The notes beneath the pieces are model-generated. The model did no database searches and had not been told where the DNA came from. It saw nothing but the letters and a program-made list of their open reading frames with translations. DNA of 64,000 nt. Origin: Spirogloea muscicola. Taxonomy: Eukaryota > Streptophyta > Zygnematophyceae > Spirogloeales > Spirogloeaceae. The stretch lies in assembly GCA_009602725.1 (NCBI GenBank), contig WELB01000018.1, forward strand, positions 760,018 through 824,017, written 5' to 3'. The position numbers were made by a program, and so were the translations under genes. The first letter of the stretch is position 1. Every line of letters starts with the position of its first letter. Positions 25,577 to 38,400 of this stretch are shown here, piece after piece.

Positions 25577-26483
25577 GTCGTAGGTGGGGGGGGCGGCGTG
25601 GGCTGCCCCCGGCCCCCCAGGCCACAGGGGCGGAGCGGCAGCCCATTTGGGCGCCCCGACCGGCACTGTCGAAGCAAGGTTGGCAGCGGCGGCGGCCGGC
25701 AGACGTGGCGCCGGCTCCCCAGCGTGACGGTGACGTACTTCGTCGGGGCTCGTCAGTTGGCGGCGGCGTGCCGTCTGCAGTGGCCCAGGCGCTTCGCCCA
25801 ATGGGGAGACGAGAAGAGTCCCCGTCTGTGGGCAGCCCCCCTGCGCCGGCGGTTCAATCGTCGGCAGGAATCGTCCGCCGGGCTGCCGACCAGGCCGTCC
25901 AGGCGGCGCCAGGTTGGCACGGTGGCGGGGGGTGGGGTGCCAAGATGGCCACCCCCTGCCGGACCAGCGACGGTCCGATCTGATGCCCGGTCATATTTGC
26001 CCACGGATTCGGAATCGTCGGGCGGGGCAGCGGCCTGCTGTCGCGTAGCGCGAGCGTGCGCCGGGGCAGCCGGCGGGAGGGCGGGAGGCGCCAGGGCCCC
26101 GCCGCCCTACCCGCCGTTAGCGCCACTGACGGCGCCACTGGCCGCTCTGCCCCCCGCCTGGGCCGCTCGACGGGAGCCGTTTTCCCTGACGGGGAGCCGG
26201 ATAGCGCCGCCCCCGCTACGCGACGCGGCTGCGGGGTCCGCTTTGTCGCGACGCGCGCGTGAGGAGCGTCTGGCTCCCCGAATCGTCGGGCGCGGCCATG
26301 TGCCCCCCCTGCACGTGCTCCGCCCGGGCCCTCATGCCCATGGTGCCCTCGTCGAGTATTCTCCCTGTGGGCTTGCCCGCTCAAACCCATTGCTTCCCAT
26401 TGGGATTGCCGTTTCGTCCTGACGGCGGTCGCAGCAGGCGCAGAAGCAGGTTGAGTTTAGCAGCCGCGCCATCGCCATCGCCA

Positions 26484-26518
<35 letters not shown>

Positions 26519-26905
26519 TGCGGGGCAGGCCTCAGCCGCGGGACGTCCTCGTCGCCGAGAGCGGCACGGAGAGGCCGGGGCAAGGAGGCTCGGTCGCCGT
26601 GAGCAGGCCTGCGCCAGTCGAGGCCCAGGGCCGAGCCTCGCTGCGGTGGCGGCCGCGCCTCCGGCGGCGGCAAGAGGCGCTCGTTCTGCACCCGCGGGCC
26701 GCGCGCAGCCGCGAGCAGAATCGCCGCCAGCCGCGGGCAAGCGAGCGCCAGCCAGCCTCCGCTGAGCGCCGGCGGGGAGCCGCCGAAGGTCCGGAGGTCG
26801 CAGGGGCGCAGCGGCCCTCCACAGCCGCCGTGGCTGCACCGTGAAACCGGAGGACGCGGGCCCGTCCTGACGGCCTTCTGAAGGAGTGCCTGGCTGCGAG
26901 CGGCC
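25577..26905. promoter_or_regulatory. GC-rich 5' flank of the CrRLK1L gene
   Basis: About 1.3 kb of very GC-rich sequence ending at the receptor-kinase start codon, with a GGC array at 26485-26520. Large open frames on both strands are composition artefacts. It likely contains the promoter and 5' untranslated region. Confidence 0.5.
26485..26520. repeat. (GGC)n array upstream of the receptor kinase
   Basis: GGC array about 390-420 bases upstream of the CrRLK1L start codon. Confidence 0.9.
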
Positions 26906-29900
26906 ATGGACGGCAGGGCGATGCTGCTGGCGCTGGCCTGCCTGGCCGCGCTCGCCGCCGGCGTGGCTGCGCAAGGTACGAGGTCGCTGTGACACAGGCG
27001 ATGCATGGCATGCCGCATTGTCTGAAGGATGGCGGGCGAGCGTGACACGGATGCTGAAAGTGGAAGCAAATAACATACATGTAACAGCAGATTGGGTGAC
27101 ATGGAGGCTTTGCCAGGCCTCGACTCGATTGTGGCATAATCATGTCGTCGGCAACGTCTGAAGTCGCTGTCGAGTCGTCTCTTGTGCCGCGAGCAGACAG
27201 GGTGCTCATCAACTGTGGTTACGGAGTTGGCCCCTACGTGGACCAGTATGGCCGGACATGGAGCAACGACAGCTCCCACTCGAACTCCACCGCCACCGGC
27301 TCCAACATGCCCCCGTACGCGATCCCCAACCAGACTAACCCTCTGGGCTCAAGCGTGTGGGAGACGTGATATCGCGTGCTCATCTGTTGTCAAATCAACT
27401 TAGTCACTTCAGTGTGTTCAGGGCTCAGTCAGTCACTGGCTGTATCAAGTCTGATGGTTCATTGCTTGGTCTGCAGGATCAAGTATGCCATCCCGGGGCC
27501 TCCAGCATTGTACTCCAAGGCCGTGTTTGTCAGCGACCCTGCCAGCCTGGTGTACAACCTGAGAGTGCATCCCGGCCGGCACTTTGTGCGGCTGCATTTT
27601 GCAGCGTTCCCTACCAAAGCATATCCCAATCCAACCGAGGTACGGCAGGTCATTGAGGTGTGGGAGAGGGCCTTTTGTGAGAATGACAAGAGCCACTGTT
27701 GGTGCTACCTAGGCACAGTGATGAGGGCAGGGGCAAGAGAAGGGCTTTACTGCCTTCACTCTAGGACATTTTTGTTCTGGCGCTGGTTGGACATTGTCTG
27801 CTCGCCAGTCATGCCGTAGGCCAGCTAGGGCAAGGGCTTCGCTCCGTGGCAATCTGCGGCTTCCGGCGCTTCCTGACGGGCTTCTTTGTCTCGCAGGGCT
27901 ACTTCAACGTGACTGCACAAGGCGTGCAACTCCTCTCCTCCTTCAATGTCGTCAAAGCGGCGCAGGCTCAGTTTGGAGGAGATGGCCTCTATGAGGCTGT
28001 GATGAAAGAGTTCTCGCTTGTGGTACCTTCTGATGCCAGGTAGGCTGCTCCAGTGACCAAGTATTGAAGCCTTAGAGACTAAGCTCTACACACATCTTTA
28101 TGCAGGCACCACCTTACCTGGACTTGATGGACTGGTTCGACTGACTGTAGCCGCAGATATGTATGCTTGTGGTTGTGTAGTCCACTGCAGTTGCTTGCTC
28201 TTCGGAATTCTGCTGGTTCGAATATGGGCTGCCTCGCTGTGCCACCAGCTCTACATGGAGATCAGACATGAATTGCGCCATTGACACTCAGCTTCTCCTG
28301 TGGCTGCAGTTCTTTGGCCATTGCATTCATACCACAGCCCAACTCCTTCGCCCTCGTTTGTGGTATTGAGGTTCTGTCTATCAACGATGACATGTACGAC
28401 TTCCATGCCGTTGACACCTCAAATGGCAAGACATTTGTGGTCCCTGCTGGTAAGCTCCTTGGGGTGGGCACTTCGAACTTTCGCTGTTAGATTCTTCGCA
28501 ATAGGTCGATTTGTGCAATCCTTGCCAGGAGCTGTGCATAGCTTACGAGGGTCTGGTTTGGTCAACCGCTTGCCAAGCTCTGGCAGGTTCTTAGTGCCAG
28601 GACTGTTTTGATATGTTGCTTTTGCAGATACCGCTCTGGCCACTGCGGCCCGCCTGAAATGTGGTGGACCCCTTGTCACACCAGCGAACGATACAATCAC
28701 CCGCACATGGTTCCAGGATGATAAATTCCTCACCAGCACGACTGGCATTGAAGTTTTCAATGAGACTGATGCTTCAGTCCAGATCCAAAACACAAATGCT
28801 AACCCTTACTTTACACCCATTCTGGTGGCTGAAACTGATCGCGAGATCAAGAACTCGGTATGCCTGCCGCCATGGGCTCACATTTGCCAGATTAGACTTG
28901 CATGCGGTGATCCTTCTATGTTCCAGCGACGCAATGTTGAGCATGCACTTTTCACCAGCAATTCATTCACTCTGGGCCCTCTAGAGCGAGCAGCGATGGC
29001 ACATCAGCATGTAGCTGTAGATGTTCACGAATGGTTCTTGTGTGCGTACCATGCAGGCGCTAGTGTCAAATCTGACCTACACCTTCACCGTCGATCCAAA
29101 CTTCCTCTACTATGTACGCTTTCACTTTTGTGAGAATGAATATTTGAATGCTGGACAGCGCATCATGGACATATACATCAACGGGCAGCTCGTTGCACCC
29201 AAGGTCAGCAATTTGCGCATTATTTGGCTTCCAAGTACATCATGTTACTTACATGTGGCTGGGTATGGCGATGATTGTCCAGCTCATCGATCTCCTGTAC
29301 CACACTTTTGCAGATTGACATTTCGGGCTCTGATGGGCCCAACACGGCCACAGTGCGGGATTTTGTCTACTCCCAGAAAACCGCTATTGTAAGAGTCTGA
29401 AGGTCATCAATCTTGCGATTGTCCACTTGCCCTGCATTGCCTTTGCAGACAGCAACATTGGACTGCAAGTTTCCTCTTCTATATTCTGTACACCAAGCTC
29501 GATATGCGCTGTGTGCATATTACATCCAACTGATCAAGGATACAAGTAATGCAAGCTGAAATGCGAAGAAGCTTTAGGGAACCATGCATCGTGACATGCA
29601 TGCTTTCCTCGTTTGCATGTTGTTTTGGGGTGCAGCAATGGCTGATTACCTGCATGTCATATTTAAACAGATGGTGATAGATCTGGCACCAAGTGCTTCC
29701 TCCATTGCCAAGAGCCCCTTTGTCAACGGTATTGAGGTCCTAAAGATGGGCAGTGCCAGCTTGACGACACCCGGACCACTACAAAAGTCGTCATCCTCAG
29801 GTCTTACTGCCGCCCAAGTTCCTTGTAGCATCCACTACTAGCTGCTGCACTCTGCAAGCTATGGTACCAGGGCTGACTCCTTGGGCCTTTCGCTTCCAGC

Positions 29901-32354
29901 TCTTGTGGATCAGTTGCACTTAAATGTTATCAGTTGCTTGGCTGGTTGAGCAACTTGCTGACCTGCAGACGCAATGTCCAGGTGGAGGTGGAGGTGGCCT
30001 AAGCACTGGAGCTTTGATTGGGATCATTGTGGGATCTCTTGTGGCTTTCATGATTCTCAAGACCTGGTGCATTTGGTACATATGCTGCCGTCGCAGCAAG
30101 ACCAAATTTCCTCCTGGCAAGCAGGTTGGTCACGTCAAGGACTGGTCGGGAATCCAGAACTTCAACAGCGCCAGCAATGGGACCAGCAAGGGCAGCAGTA
30201 AGCTACATTGCATAGCCAAGCCTGGCCATTGTACCACCTCATCTGGATTGTGCTAAGGAATTTCCACCACCCTCTGTTGCAGCAAGCAGTGTCTACAAGG
30301 TGGCTGCTCTTGGCGGTATTCGTTTGGTCTTGAGCAGGAGAAAAGTCTTGTCTTCTGTCACGGAGCATGTCATGGTGGGCTTGACACTCACTGATTGTCA
30401 TTGCATGTTTACAGGGGGCCAATTTAAGCCTGTTGAAGGCGAGTTTACTGGACGCGAGATTGATTTGAGCGAGCTCCTCTTGGCAACCAACGACTTTGAT
30501 GAGGCGAATGTGATTGGATACGGTGGCTTTGGCAAAGTATATCGGGTAAGCTCATGCACCTAGTATCCTGGCTGAGATTCCTTGTGGCATGCTGGGCATG
30601 TGTTAAAGACCAGGAGGCAAGCACCTACACCAGAATGTGACTGGCAGGTTGTCCAATTGGGACCTTTGCAGGGCGCTCTCATGGATGGAACCAAAGTAGC
30701 CATCAAGCGCTTATCCCTGGAGTCTACACAGGGAATGGCCGAGTTCCACACGGAAATTGTGATGCTCTCGGCCCTTCGGCACATGCATTTGGTGTCTTTG
30801 ATTGGCTACTGCGACGATGGAGAAGAATCTGCATTGGTGTATGAGCTTATGGAGCGTGGCACCCTCCGCTCCCACCTTTATGGTAGGTCATGGTCAGATC
30901 GCAAACTTTATAAGAGTCGCACGTGTAGCGCATGCCTTTTCAACAGTGGGTCTAAGACAGGTCATGGACATGGTTGATGCATATTAATCAAGAGTCTCAC
31001 GTGTGGCGCGTGCCTTTCCAACGTAGTTTTCCTGTAAAGACAGAAGGGCTCATCATCGTAGTGCCAGCCTGCACTAATAGCATGCAGCACGTAGCGACAC
31101 GACAGAAATAATTCTGGTCTAATGCCTGCATCTCCTTTGACAGGACCTGAGCTGAAGCCGGCTTTGCCTTGGAGGGCACGTCTGGAGATCTGCATTGGTT
31201 CTGCTCGTGGGCTGCACTACCTCCACACGGGCGTGAAGCAGGGCATCATCCACCGCGACGTGAAGAGCACAAATATCCTTCTGGATGTCAATTACGTAGC
31301 CAAGGTGTCTGACTTTGGCCTGTCAAAGAAGGGGCCGTCCATGGAGGCTACACATGTGAGCACAATGGTGAAGGGATCCTTTGGTTACCTCGACCCCGAG
31401 TACTTCCGCAGGTGTGAGAGCAATCAGAATGCGCAAGTCAAAAAGGCCTCAACTGTATCATCTTGCTTGGCTCTGCCATGCCATGCTCTTTCTGTCACAT
31501 GGAGAAGTATAGTTTTCATCCTTTGCCTCCCCTTGACGTCAGAGGCTTCGCTACCAATTTCTCTAAGTGCTTGCAGCAATCTCTTGAGCTGCTATTGATG
31601 ATGACTGGCTTGTGGCCTGCAGGCAACTTCTGACTGAGAAGTCAGACGTATACAGCTTCGGGGTTGTACTCTTGGAGGTCCTCTGCGCGCGAGCTGCTAT
31701 TGACGGAACACTTCCTCACAAGGAGGCCAACATTGTTGAGTGGGTGCGTACAGCAAAATGTCAAGTCTGTAGATAATAGCTGTTGGGTTTGTGCCCGCTC
31801 ATAGGCGTCCTGTTTTGCTGTGTGCTTTCTCTCTTACACAGAGTTTGACTCTTGTTTGTGAGCTGCATTGCACAGGCATGGAAGTTCTGGAAAGATGATG
31901 AGTTTGAGGAGGTCCTTGACCAGAGGATGAAAGGAACATACAGCCTGGAGTCTGTGAAGAAGGTTGCAGAGCTAGCTTTCACTTGCCTCGCGGAGTATGG
32001 GGTTGACCGTCCCACCATGGGCGAGGCACTCTGGCACCTGGAGGGTGCTCTCACCGTGCAGGTTCTTGCGCAGACACCCCTTGCAAGCATTGGCTAACCA
32101 TGTGACTTGTTAAATTGTGAACATCGCGCAATACTGGAATGGGTGCTCCACTGTTGTGAAGACCAATGTTGTAACCATCGGTCTCTGTTTCCCTGTGGCA
32201 GGACTCTGAGATGCCGCATGTGGAACTCACAATTCATCCTTTGACAGACCTGACTGTCCCAACTTCCACGGGCGAGTCAGGAAGCAACTCGCCTGGTACT
32301 GTGGACCGCACTCGTGAAGCATTCTCGCAGCTCTTCGAGACACAGGGTCGATAA
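26906..32354 (+). CDS. CrRLK1L-type malectin receptor-like kinase (FERONIA/THESEUS family)
   Basis: Seventeen exons: 26906-26975, 27197-27365, 27477-27639, 27897-28039, 28310-28449, 28628-28857, 29057-29203, 29314-29388, 29671-29800, 29934-30197, 30283-30315, 30415-30545, 30672-30882, 31144-31411, 31623-31743, 31876-32061, 32202-32354. They give 877 residues, the usual CrRLK1L length. A signal peptide ([18 protein letters not shown]) is followed by two malectin-like domains ([40 protein letters not shown]), a Gly-rich linker, a transmembrane helix at about 449-475 and a basic stop-transfer. The kinase has [14 protein letters not shown] (Lys577), HRDVKSTN (Asp674) and DFGLS (Asp692), so it should be an active RD kinase. 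The end [10 protein letters not shown] is typical of the family. The family senses cell-wall state and RALF peptides at the plasma membrane. The exon 9/10 join (29800/29934) is the least certain. Confidence 0.92.
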
Positions 32355-34420
32355 GGAGTGCAGCTGCTGTAGAACCTGGGGTTCACTCTAGCCAGGATAC
32401 AAATACAAGCTCTGGTCCTCGATCCACTTGGAAATACTATATGTCCGCTGGTGCCACTTACGACCACGTTGGGCCTCTTTCACGCAATTCCCAAGAGGCG
32501 TGGCCAAGTGTACTGCTGGCGGCTCCAACTTGACGGCAGAGCCCCAGCATGGCAAGCGAGATTTGAGTATCAGGCGCACCTTCTCTGAGGTTGCTTCTCA
32601 GCCGCATACTGTACACAAAGCTCCTTTCCCCTTCTTCCCAGCACGAGTCTCAGGTTTTAGTCGCTGCTGCACAGTGCTGCCGCCATTGATATTCCTAGTT
32701 AGATCATATTTATGAGCTGAGGAGGCATAGCTCCGAAGATTGCTCCCTCAACTGTGCTCTGGGCTGCTCTGGCAGTCCAAAGGCTTTGAGGAGTGCATGT
32801 CCAGCTTGGTAGTGTTTCCCTCGGCGATTTTGCCGCTGTGGCTTCGAACACCTGCTATGCAGCAGGTAGCTGTCGCACCATGGGCAGGCTGAAGTTTTTG
32901 CAGCTTTGATGGACGCTGAGAAGCTGCTCCTGCAGATGTGGTACTGTGTCCCATGTGCTTCAACAGCGGCAATTCCGCCCAGCCAACTGCGTCTTTGCAG
33001 TCGTCCTGTGTCTCTGAGGTATCATGAGCGGCATCATCAGCAGTTTGCAGGCTTGGTGGAAGCTGGAGGACTATGACAACGTGGTATTGGACCAAGCCGC
33101 ACATGCACGAGTACTGTTATCACACAGAGTCCATACGACCCCCGTCCCCATGTTAAGTGGCAACAGTACAACGTCCAGACGCTTCAAGGCATAGAGCTGC
33201 GGGAGCAAGGGAGGGCCGACTGGTGCACCGTCTCCAAGAAGGTCTCGGCTGGTCTGCCTGGATGCCGCCGCCGCCGCCCAGGGTTCTGGGATTAATCTGG
33301 CATTTAGGGTCAGGTCTTTAGGGCTCTGGATTAGGGCAGCCAGCTGGGACGACTTCCCACTGGGGAGGACGCTGGTGCCACGTGGCGCACTAAGGGAAGC
33401 CCGCCGCCGGGAGCGCGGGAGCGGCGGGGTTCGAATCTCGCCCGCCGCAAAAACCATGACCGCCGCATCCGCCGCCGCATCCGCCGCCGCCGCCGCCGCT
33501 GCCGCCGCGCCGCCAGCGTTGCCCCCGGTGAGCGCCGCGGCGGAGGTGGCGGNTCGCCGCTGCCGCGGACACCGCTGCGCCGCGGCGGCGGCGACGGCGG
33601 TCGTGCCGCCGGGAGGCTGCAGAGCGAGTGCCTCCTGTTCGCCCGCGCATGACGGCGCGCGCCTGCTGGCTCTTGGCAGGCCCGCCGCCGGCGCGTCGCC
33701 GTTGGAAGAGGACCGGCGTGCTGGCCTGGAGCCGGCGGCGGAGGACGTGAGAGCCCCCGCCTTGCAAATCAACCAGTGCCGCTCACCGACGGCCGCCACA
33801 GCCTGCCGCCGTGCCGCTCAGGCTCGGCTGCCGCACAAGAGTGCCCCTGGCACTGGAATCAAATCCTTAACACTGAAAAGACCCAAGCATCTAAGCACCT
33901 AACCTTAAACCCTGAGCCCTGAACTCACAACTCTATGGAACCATAATTGGTCATCATGGCAGCAGTCACAAGCATCTCACGATCGTCGGACATGGCGAGG
34001 ATACATCTGCGAGCTTGATTCTGACCTGTGGCTCTCCGTCTCCGATGGCGGAGCGGCTGCACAGGCGCGCGGCAAGGCGTCCAGGCGGCCCCGCAACTGC
34101 ACAGGTTGCTCAGTCGCGCCCCGACGCACAAATACGGCTCTGAAGCTCTGAGAAGCTCCGACGTCGTTCTGTCTGGCCTCGCTCGTTTCCGTGTCCATGC
34201 CCCGCTGCATGTGGCCAGTGAGCCTGACGTGGCTGATTAAGTCCGATGCATGTTGCTGAGCATTCTAATCTCGGTGACAATAAGAAAAGTGACTCTCTGC
34301 TTTTGGAGGACGAGAAAGTCTTATCCGCCTGGCTATGCCCACCAGCTCTACTCCAGCTTTCTCACTACAATTTTCTCAAGCAACAGTGCCTGTTCACCTG
34401 GTTCTCCCCTGCCTCACCAG
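32355..34420. other. Intergenic between receptor kinase and CENP-X; GCC array inside
   Basis: Holds the receptor-kinase 3' flank, a GC-rich block with a GCC array at 33463-33510 and one N at 33553, short CCCTGAA-like units near 33900, and probably the unresolved first exon(s) of CENP-X. GGGGTTCGAATCTC at 33427-33440 looks like a Pol III B box but has no convincing partner. Confidence 0.5.
33463..33510. repeat. (GCC)n array
   Basis: Imperfect GCC array followed within 45 bases by an undetermined base at 33553. Confidence 0.85.
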
Positions 34421-34731
34421 CCAGTTCGGCGACACTGAAGCTCTCTGCAGAGCTGGTCCGCCTCTTCTTGGCAGGTGACAATGTTGTGATCAGGTCAGCA
34501 GGCTGGGCAAAGACGAGCTGAGCTTAGTCTGTCCGAGCTGCCTGGAAGTAGATCAGTAGTTGGCTACAACGGCTAGTTGATAATGAGACAGCATACCGCC
34601 ACTGATGTTGGCATTTCACGTTTGCAGAGCTAGTTCAGAGGGCTGCTATTGTGGCAGAGACTGAGGGCGACAGCATCATCGAAGTTTCTCATGTGGAACG
34701 AGTGCTGCCGCAGCTCTTGCTCGACTTTTGA
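34421..34731 (+). CDS. CENPX: CENP-X / MHF2 histone-fold protein (C-terminal exons)
   Basis: Two exons, 34421-34474 and 34628-34731, join in frame (GCA G|GTGACA ... TTTGCAG|AG). They encode SATLKLSAELVRLFLAELVQ, then RAAIVAETEGDSIIEVSHVE, then RVLPQLLLDF before TGA. This is the histone fold and the hallmark LPQLLLDF end of CENP-X (MHF2/STRA13). CENP-X pairs with CENP-S (MHF1) in the CENP-T-W-S-X tetramer at centromeres and in the Fanconi-pathway MHF complex that binds branched DNA. About 50 codons are readable; the family is about 80-105 residues, so an upstream exon between roughly 33900 and 34400 is missing from this call. The first readable exon starts in phase 1, so the upstream exon must end one base into a codon. 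Confidence 0.85.
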
Positions 34732-35479
34732 TTCCAACACAGGACTTTGGCGCTCGTCAAGACAGGTAGACTGGTAATCAGGCCTGTGGCCCCCGCCAAG
34801 AGCAAGAAGTAGCAGGATCTCACCACGTTCTCAGTCCATACACATATCGATACACACACACACTGAGCATATAAAATGACGAGTGAAATTACAGTTGTTA
34901 ATGCATCAAATACTCAACCTTGGCTGTGACTCTCCTCAGGCACTGGGGGCACCATCTGCAACCTTTCCCACTTCTTGACGGCCCTGGAGAAGAATGATGA
35001 CGCCACCAATGAAGACTGTCCTCAATACTACACCCTCCATCGGTACCATCCATACGTTCAAGGCACCAACATTGTACTAAGCCCACCTCATTGATGTAAA
35101 TACAAAAGCGTCCAAATTGGACGGATAGGTTGGGCTTCAGTTACAGTCTGGCTGTGACACATGCAGACATCCAGTGATGCACGCCTATGCGATGTTTACG
35201 CCTCGTCGTGGCCACCTGGGCCAACGCGACCAAAGCTAGGAGGCACTACTTCCAGACAGCCACAATAAGGGGTCGTCTCATGATTACCACATGGAGTATT
35301 GAGTCAGTTTCAACGCCCATCGCTGATGGAACATTCCATTGAACGATTCCCTCACGTATTTCGTCAGACTGGTTCGCATTCCTTCACACAGCTTCCATGT
35401 GCTTTCCTCTTCAGGGTGGAATCAGAAGCACTGAGGAACCCACTCCCGACCATTTCCAAAACTCAACCAGGAATTGCAC
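34732..35479. other. Convergent 3' flanks of CENP-X and WRNIP1
   Basis: No gene or RNA was recognised in about 750 bases. A short CA run lies near 34851-34862. Confidence 0.5.
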
Positions 35480-38400
35480 TCAATTTGAGCCAAGGTTCGT
35501 ATCCGGCAAGTGCTGGTTTGCAAGAGTGGCGGGCCTGATGGTGGCCAAAACCGGCTCGCTCAACAGAGGCTTCCCATTCTGCAGAGCAGGACATTGTGCT
35601 TGCGATTCTAATGGCCACATGAACAACTTCAAGTCCTTGAGTGAGGGAGGCAGGTAATCCTGTTCCACAGCTCCGTCGTGACTTGGGGGGTAGATATAGT
35701 CCTTGCCATAGTTGAGGTCCTTCATCAACTTTGTTGGAGCATTTTGTAAATGAAGTGGCACAGGCTCGTTCTGTGAGAACAAGCAGCACAACACAGGATT
35801 CGATATCATACTTCACTACCAGGTGAAGGACTGGGCAACAAGTAGCACAGCATACATTCATTTCCAGTGGATGGATTACTCCAGTCCACTGGATCAACCG
35901 GGATTGGTCCAAAGCAACATGGGCGAGGATCATGACAGCCATCCTTATTCACCTGCTTGCTGCCCCGGACCGCCTGCTGAGCAGCCTCGATCCCTCTGCC
36001 AATGGTGACAGGCGAAGCTCATGACATGATGACGAAACTTGCATGCTTTCAGTCTCAGATCATATGACTTGAACAAATAAAAGCAGCAGTGCTGTGGACC
36101 CGCATCCTACCTTGCCAGTATCTCTTAAGCAACAGTTGCTCACCTATACACGGCAACTGACTTGGGAGCGAGTGCGAGATAGGCTGCGCACTGTGCAAGA
36201 TTCACGTTGCACTCGGGCATGCCCAAAAACTGGCACGCCTGCACGTTGGTGAATGACATGAATGGTCAGTCGCTATTGCTTTCTTCCTCAGGAACTTGTG
36301 CAGAGCTCAACTCGTATCTAGGGGTTGATGGTCCTCAAATAACACCATCTGATTACACAAGAATCAGAGAGCATATCCAGGCATTAATTTTGGGGTGTAA
36401 GCTAGTATGTAAAAGTGCCTGAATATCGGGTTTGTAGCTGAAGCTCACCTGGAATGTGGCCACGGCCTGCACCAGGGCCTGGGGGTCCGCGAGGCCCACG
36501 TCCTCGGAGGCAAAACGCACGAGCCGCCGCACCACGTACAGGGGGCCCTCACCGCCCTCAAGCATCCGCGCCAGCCAATACAGCGCGGCATTGGCGTCCC
36601 CGCCTCGCATGGACTTGTGAAGCGCGCTGATGATGTTGTAGTGCTCGTCGCCAGTCTTGTCGTACGCCACATGGGAGCGCTGCAGCGCGCTCCTGACAGC
36701 TGCAAGGGCAACCTCCACCACTCGCCTTGGCGTGCCCGCGGTCTGTGCATGGCCATCACTGTCCTCAAACCCGCCATTGCTGAGCGTGGGGAAGTCTTCA
36801 GCACCTTCGGGCTGTCCACTCCTTGCAATGGGCTCCTCAGAGCTCAGCACGGCTTGCTCAGCACGGGTTGTTGCGGCTGCTGCGTCTTCAGCCACGGCCG
36901 CCAGGGCAGCCATCTCCAGCGTGCCCAGCGCTGCCCTGGCATCGCCATCTGCTGCTGCTGCCAGAAACTGCAAAGCATCGTCCGCCACAACCACCTGGGC
37001 AGTTGACGACCTGGCGGAGGTAGCCTCCTGGACTTGCTCGAGTATGGTCATTGGGAGGCCATGCTGCTCGTCAGAGACGGCACGCCGCAGCAGACTGAGG
37101 ACGTCGCCGGGCTGCAGCTTGTTCAGCGTGAACACCTTGCACCTGGACAGCAGGGCTGGCAATGGAGGAGGTGGAGCGGGACAGTCAGGGTAATGTGGGC
37201 TTCCTCTCATCTCCTCTCATCTCAGCAGAGGGACCATCTTCGATGAGAATGACAAATGCTGCACTTGATGCCATAAGATGGCGAATCTCCAAGTGAGGGT
37301 CACCTGAGTTGAGCTCAAAGGAGGGGTTCTCGGTTGTCGCGCCGACCAGAATCACATCCCCCGCCTGCTCCCTGGTCACAAGGAGCTCGTCAGCTCGTGC
37401 TGCTGGTTGCCAAGAGCAGGCATTCGCGAGGCGCTCACAGTGAGCTTGCAAAGTGCACAATGCTCAAGATGGGGACCTGAGTGTGCGCTGCTAACTACAG
37501 CAACATAAACACGGGGCTCCCCGTACCTCAACAGCAGGGAGGAATGCGTCCTGCTGGCTCTTGTTGAAGCGGTGCACCTCGTCAACGAAAAGTAAGGTTC
37601 GCTGATGAAGAAGCAGAGGAGAGTGAAAGGAAAGATGGTGGAATCAAGTTAGTTGGTTTGGCATTGCAAAGCAGATGATCCACCATCATTCATGTCAGCA
37701 CCAGCTGTGGTACATGGTTGATTTGTCATTGAGAATGTGTCACGAAGTCAGAGGGTCAGAGCACAGTCAAATCGAATTTCGGGTCTTGGAGACAATACCT
37801 GTCCACACTTTCTGGTGGCCTTGGCAGCGTCCAGAACTGCCCTCACGTCCTTGACTCCGCTCGTGACGGCCGAGAGCGCCACATATCTGGAGCGCCACAC
37901 CGCACTCGAGAGTCAGGTCCAGAAAGTCGTAGCTGTGCGAAGACAGCTACTAGAATTTGTCAATTTCTCACCAATGGAAAGACTTTTAGGTGTAGCAGCT
38001 GAAGCTGACCTGAAGGAGACCATTTGCGAGATGATGCGTGCAAGTGTGGTCTTCCCGCTGCCCGGCGGGCCCCAGAGGATCATGGATGGCACGGCACCTT
38101 TGGCGAGCAGCTTGCGCAAAATTCTGCCAGGCCCGAGAAGGTGGTCCTGGCCAGCAATGTCGTCCAAGGACCGCGGCCGCATACGCTCCGCCAGCGGCGT
38201 GAATGGCGCATCGGTTACGACACGGCGGTGCTGCCGAGCTGAGGCGTGGTGGGCGCCCAGTTGCTGCCGTTCTCCGGCAGCAGCCAGCCGTGGCCGCTTG
38301 GGGCCGCGCTGGTCCAACGGCTGCACGTCGTCCGAGCCGGACGTATCCCTCGGAGGCGGCTGTGCACTCGTGCACCAGTCGTTCACCTCAGGCTGGGGCG

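Noticed and set aside
33395-33440. Second tRNA or SINE head, with a B-box-like GGTTCGAATCTC
   Set aside because: The T stem does not pair well, and the upstream A-box-like sequence sits in a GCC-rich block where chance matches are likely.
33375-33902. Long open frames with poly-Ala, poly-Arg or poly-Pro stretches in GC-rich blocks (also at 12414-12950, 18239-18807, 18848-19268, 25598-26422, 26332-27279, 47061-47631, 62442-63314)
   Set aside because: They follow from GCC/CGG arrays, overlap each other on both strands, and show no family motif.
34045-34240. First exon of CENP-X starting at ATG 34045
   Set aside because: The frame is open, but no donor with the needed phase 1 and no N-terminal family similarity could be shown.
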